Origin: Caryophanales bacterium UBA5632 | GTDB taxonomy: Bacteria; Bacillota_I; Bacilli_A; Izemoplasmatales; Hujiaoplasmataceae | Assembly: GCA_002421405.1 (NCBI GenBank) | Contig: DIJY01000027.1 | Location: 1-8,276 of the forward strand | Direction of reading: 5' to 3' | Length of the DNA stretch: 8,276 nt | Part shown: positions 1 to 7,083 of the stretch, in pieces | Layout of the letters: the number at the start of each line of letters is the position of its first letter | How positions within the stretch are numbered: position 1 is the stretch's first letter | Position numbers and translations under genes: made by a program | Notes under the pieces: generated by a model | What the model saw: the letters and a program-made list of their open reading frames with translations, nothing else | The model's database searches: none | What the model was told of the DNA's origin: nothing

Positions 1-2834
1 TTTCATTGGAAGGCCAAGCCGTGTCGTATCTAACTGGCTTTTCGAATAAGTTAACATTAACGAATAGTGAGATCTTGCAGAATGTCCGAAAGATCCAAGA
101 TGAAAACAACATTCGTATGTCGACTTCATTGGTTAGTAGAGATTTTTCAGTTGAAATGGAAACCGGTACAGGCAAGACCTATGTTTATACGAAAACAATC
201 CTAGAGCTAAATAAACTATACGGGATGACGAAGTTTATCATTGTAGTCCCGAGTATCGCAATCAAAGAAGGGGTTTATAAGAGCTTTCAAATCACTGAAA
301 GTCATTTTAGAGCACATTATGACAATGTGATTTATAACTACTTCATCTATGATTCTAATCGATTGGAGCGAGTTCAGAGCTTTGCGACAAGTTCAAATAT
401 TGAAGTCATGATCATAAACATTGATGCTTTTAAAAAGAGTGAAAATATCATTAATCGACCCAATGATCGCTTATCAGGAAACAAACCGATTGATCTGATA
501 TCGAGTACAAATCCAATTGTGATCATTGATGAGCCCCAATCGGTGGATAACACACCGAAATCTAGTGAAGCGATTGATACATTAAGACCTCTTGCAAAGC
601 TACGATATTCCGCCACGTACCGTAAAGGTAAAGAGTTTAACATGATGTATCGTTTGACACCTGTAGATGCGTATCATCAAAATCTCGTTAAACACATTGA
701 AGTATCTTCTATTACAGAAGACCAACCAACACACCTTGCATTTGTCAAACTTGTTTCTGTTAATGTTAAGAATGGTTATTCAGCAGTGGTTGAAATCAAT
801 CAATTATCGAAGAATAAGGAAATCAAACGAAGTAAAGTTACGGTAAGAGTGGGTAGTGATCTATGGGAAAGTTCAGGTCAACTTGATTATTATAAAGACC
901 AGAATTTCATTGTGGATGACATCGATGGTTTCGAGGGTAATGAGAGTATTCAGTTTTTGAATGGTGAGATCTTGAAGATTGGTCAAAGTATCAATGAATC
1001 AAACCCAACAATCTTGAAGCGTGCACAAATCCGTGAAACAATCTTCCAACATCTTAAGAAAGAAAAACATTATCTGTCTAAAGGTATAAAAGTATTAAGT
1101 TTGTTCTTCCTAGATGAAGTAAAAAACTATCGTTTGTACAACGATGATGGGACAACTTCCAAAGGAGATTATGCTCAATGGTTCGAAGAAGAATATGACT
1201 ACTTGATTAATAATCAATTTAAGTATCTAAAGGACTTATTTCCGCATATTAACTTTAACGCTTCCGAAATCCATGACGGATACTTTTCAATGGATAAAAA
1301 AGGGAAGTATGTTAATTCAAAGTCAGGTGATACAGCAGATGATGAGTCTGCGTATCACCTGATTATGGTGAATAAAGAAAGATTGCTTGGTCTTGATGAA
1401 CCTAAGCGTTTTCTATTTTCTCATTCGGCTTTGAAAGAAGGTTGGGATAATCCCAATGTTTTTCAAGTATGTACTTTGATTGAGTCTAAAGACACCATGA
1501 CAAAGCGTCAAAAGATTGGACGTGGTTTACGTTTATGCGTCGATCAGTCCGGCGAACGTGTGTTGGATATGAATTACAACAAACTTTGTGTCATCGCAAA
1601 TGAATCCTATTTTGATTTTGCTTCGACTTTACAGAAAGAGTTCGAAGATGAAGGATTCAAGTTTGGAATTATCGAATCTCAGAGTTTTAAAGGATTGTTT
1701 TTTCATACAGAAAAAGGTGAGAAAAAAGAGATTTCAAATGAAGATTCCATTAAATTGCATCGATATCTCAAAGAAGAAGGCTATTTAAAACAAAATGGGA
1801 AAGTTGATGATAAGTTCTTCATTGATGTCAGTAATAAATCATTTGTAGTTCCAAAACAGTTTGAACCTTTCAAAGAAAAAATAATTGCAGAAATTAAATA
1901 CCTTTCAAGAGAAATTGAAATTAAAAATGTTAAAGAAAAGATTGAAATTAAACTAAACAAAGAAGTGTTCTTATCTGAAAATTTCAAAGTCTTATGGGAT
2001 AAAATTAAGCATAAAACATTGTACAAAGTGAACATGGACATCAATCAATTAAAAACAGTTTGTGTTTATCGCATCAATTCGATGCCGGAAATCATATCAG
2101 ATTTGATAACTAAAGCTGAAGCAGGGATCGATATTGGACAAGGTGGAATCACGGTTAATGAAAATGTTTTTGGTCGAGAAATGGATATGGGAGACTTTGA
2201 GAACCTATGTTATCCAGATGTGCTTAGACGACTTCAGGACAATACTCAATTACTTAGAAAGACTATATTGGACATCTTGAGAAATACTAAGCGAATCAAT
2301 GACTTCTTTAAGAATCCTGAGGTATTTATTTCACGTGTTTCGGGAATTATCAATGAAGTTAAGAAGGAACAAATTTCTGATGGTCTGAAGTATTACAAAC
2401 TAGATGAAGAGTATGTTCAGACTCAAATCTTTGATGATTCAGAGTTGTATGGATATAAGGATTACAATGTTATAGATGTTAGTGATCGCAAGAATATTTA
2501 TGATCATGTAATATTTGATTCTGTAATTGAAAAGCAATTCGCGCTTGATGCAGAAAAGGATGATGATGTTGTTCTCTATGCAAAACTTCCAAGTGAATTT
2601 AAGATTGATACACCTTTTGGAAAATATAATCCTGACTGGGTTGTGGTAATTCAAAAAGATAATGATGATAAGTTATATTTTGTGGCTGAAACGAAAGGTA
2701 CGACATTATCATCAGGTTTGAAATTATCAGAGAAGATCAAGATAGATTCTGGAAGAAAGCATTTTGAGGTTGTTGATAGTGAACTCAAGTACGAGGTAAC
2801 TACAAGCTTGAGATTATTAAAGAGAGAAATTTAA
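1..2834 (+). CDS. res: Type III restriction enzyme, Res subunit (helicase-nuclease), 5'-partial
   Basis: This is the ATP-dependent translocase and endonuclease subunit of a type III restriction-modification system, which with Mod cuts unmodified foreign DNA in the cytoplasm. The frame is open to the left edge. Counting from the TTG at base 6, it shows Walker A ETGTGKT (52-58), a conserved VVPSIAIKEGV block (80-90), the DEAD-like box DEPQ (175-178), SAT motif III (202-204), an ALKEGWDNP block and helicase motif VI RQKIGRGLR (501-509). At the C-terminus is a PD-(D/E)XK nuclease signature: P876-D877, then E895-T-K897. Family members usually begin with a further stretch of about 35-60 residues carrying a Q-motif-like YQ..A element. 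That stretch is absent here, so the true start lies upstream and the TTG at base 6 is probably internal. All key motifs are intact, so the protein looks active. No mod gene is visible; it would be expected upstream. A second gene follows 51 bases later, probably in the same operon. Confidence 0.95.
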   Translation, partial: SLEGQAVSYLTGFSNKLTLTNSEILQNVRKIQDENNIRMSTSLVSRDFSVEMETGTGKTYVYTKTILELNKLYGMTKFIIVVPSIAIKEGVYKSFQITESHFRAHYDNVIYNYFIYDSNRLERVQSFATSSNIEVMIINIDAFKKSENIINRPNDRLSGNKPIDLISSTNPIVIIDEPQSVDNTPKSSEAIDTLRPLAKLRYSATYRKGKEFNMMYRLTPVDAYHQNLVKHIEVSSITEDQPTHLAFVKLVSVNVKNGYSAVVEINQLSKNKEIKRSKVTVRVGSDLWESSGQLDYYKDQNFIVDDIDGFEGNESIQFLNGEILKIGQSINESNPTILKRAQIRETIFQHLKKEKHYLSKGIKVLSLFFLDEVKNYRLYNDDGTTSKGDYAQWFEEEYDYLINNQFKYLKDLFPHINFNASEIHDGYFSMDKKGKYVNSKSGDTADDESAYHLIMVNKERLLGLDEPKRFLFSHSALKEGWDNPNVFQVCTLIESKDTMTKRQKIGRGLRLCVDQSGERVLDMNYNKLCVIANESYFDFASTLQKEFEDEGFKFGIIESQSFKGLFFHTEKGEKKEISNEDSIKLHRYLKEEGYLKQNGKVDDKFFIDVSNKSFVVPKQFEPFKEKIIAEIKYLSREIEIKNVKEKIEIKLNKEVFLSENFKVLWDKIKHKTLYKVNMDINQLKTVCVYRINSMPEIISDLITKAEAGIDIGQGGITVNENVFGREMDMGDFENLCYPDVLRRLQDNTQLLRKTILDILRNTKRINDFFKNPEVFISRVSGIINEVKKEQISDGLKYYKLDEEYVQTQIFDDSELYGYKDYNVIDVSDRKNIYDHVIFDSVIEKQFALDAEKDDDVVLYAKLPSEFKIDTPFGKYNPDWVVVIQKDNDDKLYFVAETKGTTLSSGLKLSEKIKIDSGRKHFEVVDSELKYEVTTSLRLLKREI

Positions 2835-2835
2835 T

Positions 2836-2870
2836 ATTTCAACTGAAAAAGTATATTTAAACAGTGAAAT
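2836..2870 (+). other. Intercistronic imperfect stem-loop
   Basis: Between the res stop and the next gene, ATTTCAACTG (2836-2845) can pair with CAGTGAAAT (2862-2870) with one bulged base, leaving a loop of 16 bases. It is AT-rich and lacks a following T-run, so it is not a convincing terminator. It could be an mRNA processing or stability element within the operon, or chance. Confidence 0.3.
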
Positions 2871-2885
2871 AGCTTGGGAGATAAA

Positions 2886-3818
2886 TTGGAAAACAATGAA
2901 AATGTAATTGAAATTGAGTATAAAGAAAAGGATTTCTTAGAACTTCAAGATATTTTAAACAGATACAAAGAGAAATGTTCTGAACTTATTGAACATAATG
3001 ATTTAATGTTTCGTATTACCATTCTAGAAAACTCAATAAAGAAATCAATTCATATAAAGAACATAGATTTTGAATACTTGTCCAGACTCCATGAACTTAA
3101 ATCAATCTACTTTTTCTCAAAACTTGGTAGTTTAAATGTCTCCAATGACTACAAACATGAACCTGGTCCAGATTTATTATTTAATACTATAAACATCGAG
3201 TGTGTTACAGCAAATGTGGGTAGTAATTCAAATTATAAAAAACTTAAAGAGAGTGGATTTGAGAAATATAGTCCTGAAATAGTCGACTACACTGAAAAAT
3301 CGAGACAAATGATCCTAAGGTTTACCACCGCATTAAAAGCAAAAGTAGATCAGTACAGATGTGTATGGAAGAACGAATACCAACCTTTTTGTATTTTCCT
3401 TCATTTAGGAAGATTCACTTTACAATACAATTGTGGTGAATATTTGGAAGAAATGAATAGATTTTTAATTGGAAAAGGTTCTTTAACTTTGACATATGAT
3501 TCGAGACTAAACAAATTTGTTGCTGCACATTATCAACAAGATGAGTACATTAGAAATAATAATTCAGCTGATGTAGTTGTGAATTTCTTTAGTGATGAAA
3601 AGAATAAAATAGTTTCTGCTGTTATCATCTCAAGTGCTTATTACACAGATGATTATGATTTAGATAATACTGTTGTTTTCACAAACTATAATGCGATTAA
3701 TATGATAGATACGGAGTGTTTTAAGAATTTCATTATTTGGACAACTAATGATGTGGGTGAATATATACCTACCAGAAATGGTGAACAATTAAAATTGAAA
3801 GACATAAAAATCTTTTGA
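2886..3818 (+). CDS. PD-(D/E)XK nuclease-like protein downstream of res (hypothetical)
   Basis: I do not recognise a named family with certainty. I chose the TTG at 2886 because GGGAG (2876-2880) sits five bases before it; a TTG at 2874 would overlap that site. This gives 310 residues, acidic and Lys-rich at the N-terminus, with no signal peptide or membrane segment. A helix with Glu70 (LSRLHELKSIYFFSKLG) is followed by EPGPD (P95-D96) and then INIECV (E105-C-V107). That is the order alpha, PD, ExX of the restriction-endonuclease-like fold, but with Val in place of the usual Lys. Next comes a block MILRFTTALKAKVDQY and a beta-rich stretch (FCIFLHLG). Proteins with GPD...IxIExV and LRxTxAxxxK blocks recur as hypothetical proteins, so this is likely a divergent or inactive nuclease. 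Its position 51 bases after res suggests co-transcription and an accessory role in defence. The nuclease reading is inference; another reading is a non-catalytic DNA-binding partner. Confidence 0.75.
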   Translation: MENNENVIEIEYKEKDFLELQDILNRYKEKCSELIEHNDLMFRITILENSIKKSIHIKNIDFEYLSRLHELKSIYFFSKLGSLNVSNDYKHEPGPDLLFNTINIECVTANVGSNSNYKKLKESGFEKYSPEIVDYTEKSRQMILRFTTALKAKVDQYRCVWKNEYQPFCIFLHLGRFTLQYNCGEYLEEMNRFLIGKGSLTLTYDSRLNKFVAAHYQQDEYIRNNNSADVVVNFFSDEKNKIVSAVIISSAYYTDDYDLDNTVVFTNYNAINMIDTECFKNFIIWTTNDVGEYIPTRNGEQLKLKDIKIF

Positions 3819-3823
3819 AAACT

Positions 3824-3882
3824 AAAATCTTCACAAACTACTACTTTTAAATTAAAATGATTTAAGCTTGAAGATTTTCAAG
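3824..3882. other. AT-rich inverted repeats after the nuclease-like gene
   Basis: AAAATCTTC (3824-3832) is complementary to GAAGATTTT (3870-3878). Nested at the right arm is a small hairpin, CTTGAA-GATT-TTCAAG (3867-3882). Either could help end the upstream transcript, but neither is followed by a clear T-run, so this is a weak terminator at best. Confidence 0.25.
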
Positions 3883-4044
3883 GAAATATGGCTGTCTTAG
3901 CAGGTTTTTCTTTAAAGTTTGTATCATCATAAATTCATAAAATCTAGTTCTGAGAATTATACAGTATTTTCTTGTTTGCCGTTTGATGATAATGTCAAAA
4001 CACTGATCAAATGTCCCAGCTAGTAAAGCAATCAATATAGTAAA
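3862..4044 (-). pseudogene. Possible decayed reading frame, minus strand
   Basis: Within the 258-base gap between two + strand genes, the minus strand stays open for 60 codons from a TGA at 4045-4047 to a TAA at 3862-3864. The best start is a TTG at 4033-4035, with no Shine-Dalgarno before it. The translation is basic in its middle (KRQTRKYCIILRTRF) and hydrophobic at its start (IALLAG). I do not recognise the family. It may be the remnant of a displaced gene or mobile element, or a chance opening in AT-rich DNA. The rest of the gap, about 3819-4076, shows no intact gene. Confidence 0.2.
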
Positions 4045-4076
4045 TCAAAATCCGCATATAACCTAATAAATTTAAA

Positions 4077-4559
4077 TTGTCATTAATAATTCATCGAAAG
4101 CGATTCGATAGTGTTGAATTTCAATCAAAGACTGGTGAAAAAAGTGCTGAGATTAAAAGAGAAAACATAAATGCTTCGATTAACGAAATCATTCATAGAG
4201 TCAAAGGGAAAGCTGATAGTAAGATTGAAGAAACGAATATCTACTTGGTTTTTGAAAGATTAAGCTTAAAGGAATTGAATGCTGTTTTTTTAGGTCTGCC
4301 TTATAAATGGCAAGAAGAAATAATCAAAAAGCTATCATTATGGAACTTGGATTTTGGTGTAGGAGATTTAAATGATTTTAAAAAGAAGACATTCAATTTG
4401 GTCAGTATTCGAAACTCAATAATGCATTTTAATAGTTTGACGATTCTTCTGAAGTATTCTGATTACAAGAAAGGGATACTTAGAGAAAGAAGTTCAAGAG
4501 AGAATTACATTCGCATCATAAATGGACTTTCTTATATTTCTCGAAATGTAAAACTATAA
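4077..4559 (+). CDS. Abi_2/HEPN-like protein, probably N-terminally truncated
   Basis: A 160-residue frame resembling the C-terminal half of Abi_2 family (AbiD/AbiF) abortive-infection proteins. NIYLVFERLSLKELNAVF (54-71) matches in position and pattern the family block PIWVFFEHISFGD seen in the full-length Abi gene of this window. SIRNSIMHFNSL holds R112 and H117, the RX4H motif typical of HEPN ribonucleases. The N-terminal module with the YYHLSGY-type motif is absent, and the length is about half that of the 335-residue relative. The only plausible start is the TTG at 4077, just after an in-frame TAA at 4059, and it has no clear Shine-Dalgarno. I see no missing N-terminal half in other frames upstream. 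It is therefore likely a remnant, although a short HEPN protein remains possible because the frame is clean and the motif is intact. It points toward the macro gene, with a minus-strand terminator directly after its stop. Confidence 0.55.
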   Translation: MSLIIHRKRFDSVEFQSKTGEKSAEIKRENINASINEIIHRVKGKADSKIEETNIYLVFERLSLKELNAVFLGLPYKWQEEIIKKLSLWNLDFGVGDLNDFKKKTFNLVSIRNSIMHFNSLTILLKYSDYKKGILRERSSRENYIRIINGLSYISRNVKL

Positions 4560-4625
4560 CAAAAAAGGAGTGACCTATAGTCCTCCTCCTTAGCCCCAAC
4601 AGGGATGCCTATACAGGCCGTTTAC
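4558..4625 (-). ncRNA. Candidate small RNA gene (about 65 nt)
   Basis: On the minus strand a good promoter is followed within about 65 bases by a hairpin and T-run, with no sensible reading frame between. The predicted RNA starts near 4625. It can form GCCU-GUAU-AGGC (4618-4607), then CCC-UGUU-GGG (4604-4595), then a terminator stem AAGGAG (4591-4586) with CUCCUU (4570-4565) whose inner part can add GAC/GUC pairs, followed by U residues to about 4561. The RNA contains AGGAGGAGG, a Shine-Dalgarno-like run that is partly sequestered by the terminator stem. The function is unknown. It could be a regulatory RNA, an antitoxin RNA that lost its toxin, or an end of a mobile element. Read-through would run antisense to the truncated Abi gene. 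Confidence 0.4.
4561..4591 (-). terminator. Rho-independent terminator, minus strand
   Basis: On the minus strand, AAGGAG and CTCCTT pair around a 15-base interior that can add GAC/GTC pairs. The right arm runs directly into six T residues (A-run at 4561-4566 on the + strand). No minus-strand protein gene lies upstream of it, which is why I link it to the small RNA candidate. Confidence 0.5.
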
Positions 4626-4631
4626 ATGTAG

Positions 4632-4659
4632 ATTATAACATAAGCCTATTTAGATTCAA
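4632..4659 (-). promoter_or_regulatory. Extended -10 promoter, minus strand
   Basis: On the minus strand, TTGAAT (4659-4654) is followed after 16 bases by TATAAT (4637-4632), a perfect -10. The bases TGT directly before it supply the extended -10 TGn motif. Transcription would begin near 4625 and run left into the small RNA candidate, away from the macro gene. Confidence 0.5.
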
Positions 4660-4711
4660 CTCCAAAATGAAGCTAAACAATATTCATTGGATAGAGAAAG
4701 AAGTAACTTAT

Positions 4712-5695
4712 ATGCCCCTAACCATCATCCGTAATGACATCACCACCATGAACGTAGACGTTATCGTCAACGCAGCCAACGCACAACTCCAAAAGGGTGG
4801 TGGCGTTTGTGGTGCGATCTTTAGTGCTGCAGGTTCAAACGAACTTCAAAGGGTATGTGATACCTTGGCACCCATTCAAACCGGTGAAGCAGTCATAACA
4901 CCTGGCTTTAAGCTAAAGGCTCGATACATCATCCATGCGGTAGGACCTGTTTATCAGGATGGCAAGCAGAATGAAGAAGAGAAGTTAAGAGCTGCCTATC
5001 GTAATAGTTTGTATTTAGCCCTTGAACATAAGTGTTCCAGCATAGCTTTTCCACTCATCTCAAGTGGTATCTATGGGTATCCAAAGGAAGAGGCATTGAA
5101 TGTGGCATTGAATGAGATGCGTCGCTTTCTTGATGAACATGAAATGGATGTCTACCTTGTCCTCTTCGATAAATCAACATTCGTCATCAGTCAAAATCGA
5201 ATCGGTGCGATCCAGAGCTACATTGATGATCATTATGTAGAAGAACATACATCATATCGAAGTCGTTCAAATGAGTTCAGAGAATACAGTAAAGTTGACA
5301 CCTCACGTGGAGGTTCATTAAAGTCTAATGACCTAAATGATTGGATCCAAAAAGTGGATCAATCCTTCTCAGAAGCACTTTTAGCATTGATTGATGAGAA
5401 AGGTTTAAACGATGTGGATGTCTACAAACGTGCCAACATGAATCGCAAACACTTCTCTAAGATTCGGTCCAACAAGCACTATATCCCCAGTAAACGAACG
5501 GTCTTGGCATTATCGATTGCTATGTGTCTTGATCGAGAAGAGACGGATGACTTGTTGGAATGTGCAGGTTATGCACTCTCATCCAGCCAATTGTTTGATG
5601 TGATCATAAGCTACACCATTGAAAATCGTATCTATGATATTGATGAGATCAATTTGATTTTATTTCAATACGAATTGGCATTACTCGGAGTCTAG
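4712..5695 (+). CDS. Macro domain protein with C-terminal XRE-like domain
   Basis: A two-part protein of 327 residues. The first 175 or so form a macro domain, which binds ADP-ribose and in many relatives hydrolyses O-acetyl-ADP-ribose or ADP-ribosyl groups on proteins or nucleic acids. Visible blocks are RNDIT (7-11), VIVNAANAQLQKGGGVCGAI (18-36), IIHAVGP (73-79) and PLISSGIYGYP (114-124). MacroD-type hydrolases have GGGVDG with a catalytic Asp; here it is GGGVCG, with Cys33 in its place. After a polar linker (178-210), residues 215-327 resemble an XRE-like helical bundle: SFSEALLALID, VYKRANMNRKHFSKIR, PSKRTVLALSIAMCLDREETDDLLECAGYALS. This fusion is seen in other Firmicutes macro proteins. 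I prefer the ATG at 4712, where the macro fold begins, with weak purine-rich AGAAAGAAG before it. The ATG at 4667 would add 15 residues, lacks a Shine-Dalgarno and is possible. No clear + strand promoter or terminator was found. It lies between two Abi_2-type genes. Confidence 0.9.
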   Translation: MPLTIIRNDITTMNVDVIVNAANAQLQKGGGVCGAIFSAAGSNELQRVCDTLAPIQTGEAVITPGFKLKARYIIHAVGPVYQDGKQNEEEKLRAAYRNSLYLALEHKCSSIAFPLISSGIYGYPKEEALNVALNEMRRFLDEHEMDVYLVLFDKSTFVISQNRIGAIQSYIDDHYVEEHTSYRSRSNEFREYSKVDTSRGGSLKSNDLNDWIQKVDQSFSEALLALIDEKGLNDVDVYKRANMNRKHFSKIRSNKHYIPSKRTVLALSIAMCLDREETDDLLECAGYALSSSQLFDVIISYTIENRIYDIDEINLILFQYELALLGV

Positions 5696-5839
5696 AGAAA
5701 AGATATTGATTTGAAACAATTCAGTGTCAACTTCTTACTATTAAAAGAATCATAAGCTTATAACAAGTGAACATATTTCTTATGCTTATTCAGTTGATCA
5801 CAATCTCGATTTGCAAGGTTAAAAATTGAATTACATACA

Positions 5840-5861
5840 AAATAAAAACCCCTTTCGGGGT
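5840..5861 (-). terminator. Strong terminator for the Abi_2 gene
   Basis: On the minus strand, ACCCC-GAAA-GGGGT forms a five-pair stem with a stable GAAA tetraloop (5861-5848) and runs straight into TTTTTATTTT (down to about 5839). It lies about 57 bases after the Abi_2 stop. It has no T-run in the + direction, so it does not obviously serve the convergent macro gene. Confidence 0.8.
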
Positions 5862-5862
5862 A

Positions 5863-5880
5863 CCCACTGAGACTTGTGGG
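5863..5880. other. Second hairpin next to the terminator
   Basis: CCCAC (5863-5867) pairs with GTGGG (5876-5880) around an eight-base loop. It lies directly upstream of the terminator stem in the minus direction, giving a tandem hairpin at the convergent gene ends. It may aid termination or protect the 3' end. Confidence 0.4.
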
Positions 5881-5917
5881 GGATGTAATAAAATTATAGA
5901 TGATAAATGATTAAAAA

Positions 5918-6925
5918 TCAACCGATAAGATACCCCATAAAACTAATTATTCGATCTGAATATGGACTTGGGATGTTTTCTTTGATTCTAACCATGATAT
6001 CGGCTACTTCCAACATCATATCATCAAATTGAGATTTACCTAGGAAAAAGCCAAATATATGGAGTATATCTCTAAGCATATAGTCACTTGTCGATTGAAT
6101 AAAAAGTGCTTTGAATTCATCGGTAAATGATTTATTACCAATAGTATAGTGGAAAGTCCAATCATAAACTCTACCTAAATGTGAGATTCTATTTCGTACC
6201 ATCTTTACAATATAGAGGAAGTCAAGAATACCAGCTGCACTCATGTAATTCCTAATTGGGTATTTCATGGCTTCAGAGTGATAGATATCATCGAAAGTTT
6301 TCATTTGAACGTCAATTGAAAGATTTTTCATGAATTTGATGTAGTCTCCAAAAGAGATATGTTCGAAGAATACCCAAATTGGTAGTTTTGAATCGTAGTT
6401 CTCTTCATGATGCAAAATTACCGGATTTCTTTCATCTTCACCATTTGAAAGTACTCTCATGTATGTATTGCTAAAGCTATTCTCCCAGTAATATGTGTTT
6501 TTAAAGTTCTCACGGTTTAAATGAAAATCTTCACCAAGCAACTTTGAAAGAAAATAAGATGACCTTGATTTTAAGCGTCTCTCAATAATATTTGCATATT
6601 TTAAAAGCACTTTCCCTAACCCAATGTCACTTTGATACAGTTCAATTAAGTTAACATCACTAGCTTCAGTTTCAAACTTACCAGACCAACTACTTGAAGA
6701 AAACGAATCTAGAAAGACTCTTCTATAGCCTGAGAGATGGTAATAACCTACATTTAGAATGACTTCCTTAAGATAAGCATCATTACATATTTTTAAATTA
6801 TGATGTCTAAAAATGTCAACTAACTCTTCTGCATTTCTGATGCCTTTTAACGATTTAGTTGAACGCATGATCGAATCAAAGTTAATTCGATTTATTCTTG
6901 TAACACTATTTCTTTTCTCACGCAT
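5918..6925 (-). CDS. Abi_2 family abortive-infection protein (AbiD/AbiF-like, HEPN)
   Basis: A full-length 335-residue member of the Abi_2 family, known from lactococcal AbiD/AbiF phage-resistance proteins and assigned to the HEPN superfamily, whose members are often ribonucleases that arrest an infected cell. Residues 58-71 (NVGYYHLSGYRRVF) match the family NYYRLSGY block. IELYQSDIGLGKVLLKYANIIERRLKSR (94-121) is the following helical pair. LPIWVFFEHISFGD (181-194) is the hallmark block. MVRNRISHLGRVYDW (242-256) holds R244 and H249 of the RX4H active-site motif. No signal peptide or membrane segment is seen. The ATG start is supported by AGGGG seven bases upstream, with a TATAAT box beyond it. 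It converges on the macro gene, ends at a strong terminator, and is a distant paralogue of the truncated gene at 4077. Its trigger is not visible; a role in phage defence is inferred from family and context. Confidence 0.88.
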   Translation of the reverse strand: MREKRNSVTRINRINFDSIMRSTKSLKGIRNAEELVDIFRHHNLKICNDAYLKEVILNVGYYHLSGYRRVFLDSFSSSSWSGKFETEASDVNLIELYQSDIGLGKVLLKYANIIERRLKSRSSYFLSKLLGEDFHLNRENFKNTYYWENSFSNTYMRVLSNGEDERNPVILHHEENYDSKLPIWVFFEHISFGDYIKFMKNLSIDVQMKTFDDIYHSEAMKYPIRNYMSAAGILDFLYIVKMVRNRISHLGRVYDWTFHYTIGNKSFTDEFKALFIQSTSDYMLRDILHIFGFFLGKSQFDDMMLEVADIMVRIKENIPSPYSDRIISFMGYLIG

Positions 6926-6954
6926 TGTAAATCCCCTAAATATCTATTATTGAA

Positions 6955-6983
6955 ATTATAAACCATATCTTCCATGTGAAACG
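6955..6983 (-). promoter_or_regulatory. Likely promoter of the Abi_2 gene
   Basis: A perfect TATAAT lies on the minus strand at 6960-6955, 29 bases before the ATG. No good -35 is found at 16-18 bases (CGTTTC or GTTTCA in the right place), so the promoter may be weak or need an activator. The Shine-Dalgarno AGGGG is at 6937-6933. Confidence 0.4.
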
Positions 6984-7045
6984 AGACTTTTCAGGGTTAT
7001 AAGCTGATTCAATTTTGATTTTTTCTTGAGAACTAGCTACCCATT

Positions 7046-7062
7046 GTATACGCTAATATACG
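7046..7062. promoter_or_regulatory. Operator-like repeat in the divergent region
   Basis: TATACG occurs at 7047-7052 and again at 7057-7062, ten bases apart (one helical turn). The same bases also read as an inverted repeat, GTATA-N6-TATAC (7046-7061). It lies between the minus-strand Abi_2 gene and the small + strand ORF, where a shared regulator could bind. A TTGAGA at 7026-7031 is a possible -35 for the + strand, but spacing to a -10 is poor. Confidence 0.3.
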
Positions 7063-7083
7063 AACTATTCATAAAATCCAGTT

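Noticed and set aside
6..8. TTG at base 6 as the true res start
   Set aside because: The frame stays open to the left edge and the usual N-terminal segment of the family is missing, so the gene is cut by the window.
374..643. 89-codon minus-strand frame inside res
   Set aside because: Lies opposite the conserved helicase core, with no family resemblance; a shadow of res.
1588..2654. Three further frames inside res (1588-1788 +, 1781-2044 -, 2439-2654 -)
   Set aside because: All overlap the clearly coding res frame and read as low-complexity, hydrophobic or Lys-rich shadows.
3888..3932. Fifteen-codon ATG frame with AAGGA before it
   Set aside because: The spacing is only three bases, the product is 14 residues without features, and no terminator follows.
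5745..5800. Inverted repeat ATAAGC...GCTTAT after the macro gene
   Set aside because: Short, AT-rich, with a long loop and no T-run; not good enough to call a terminator.
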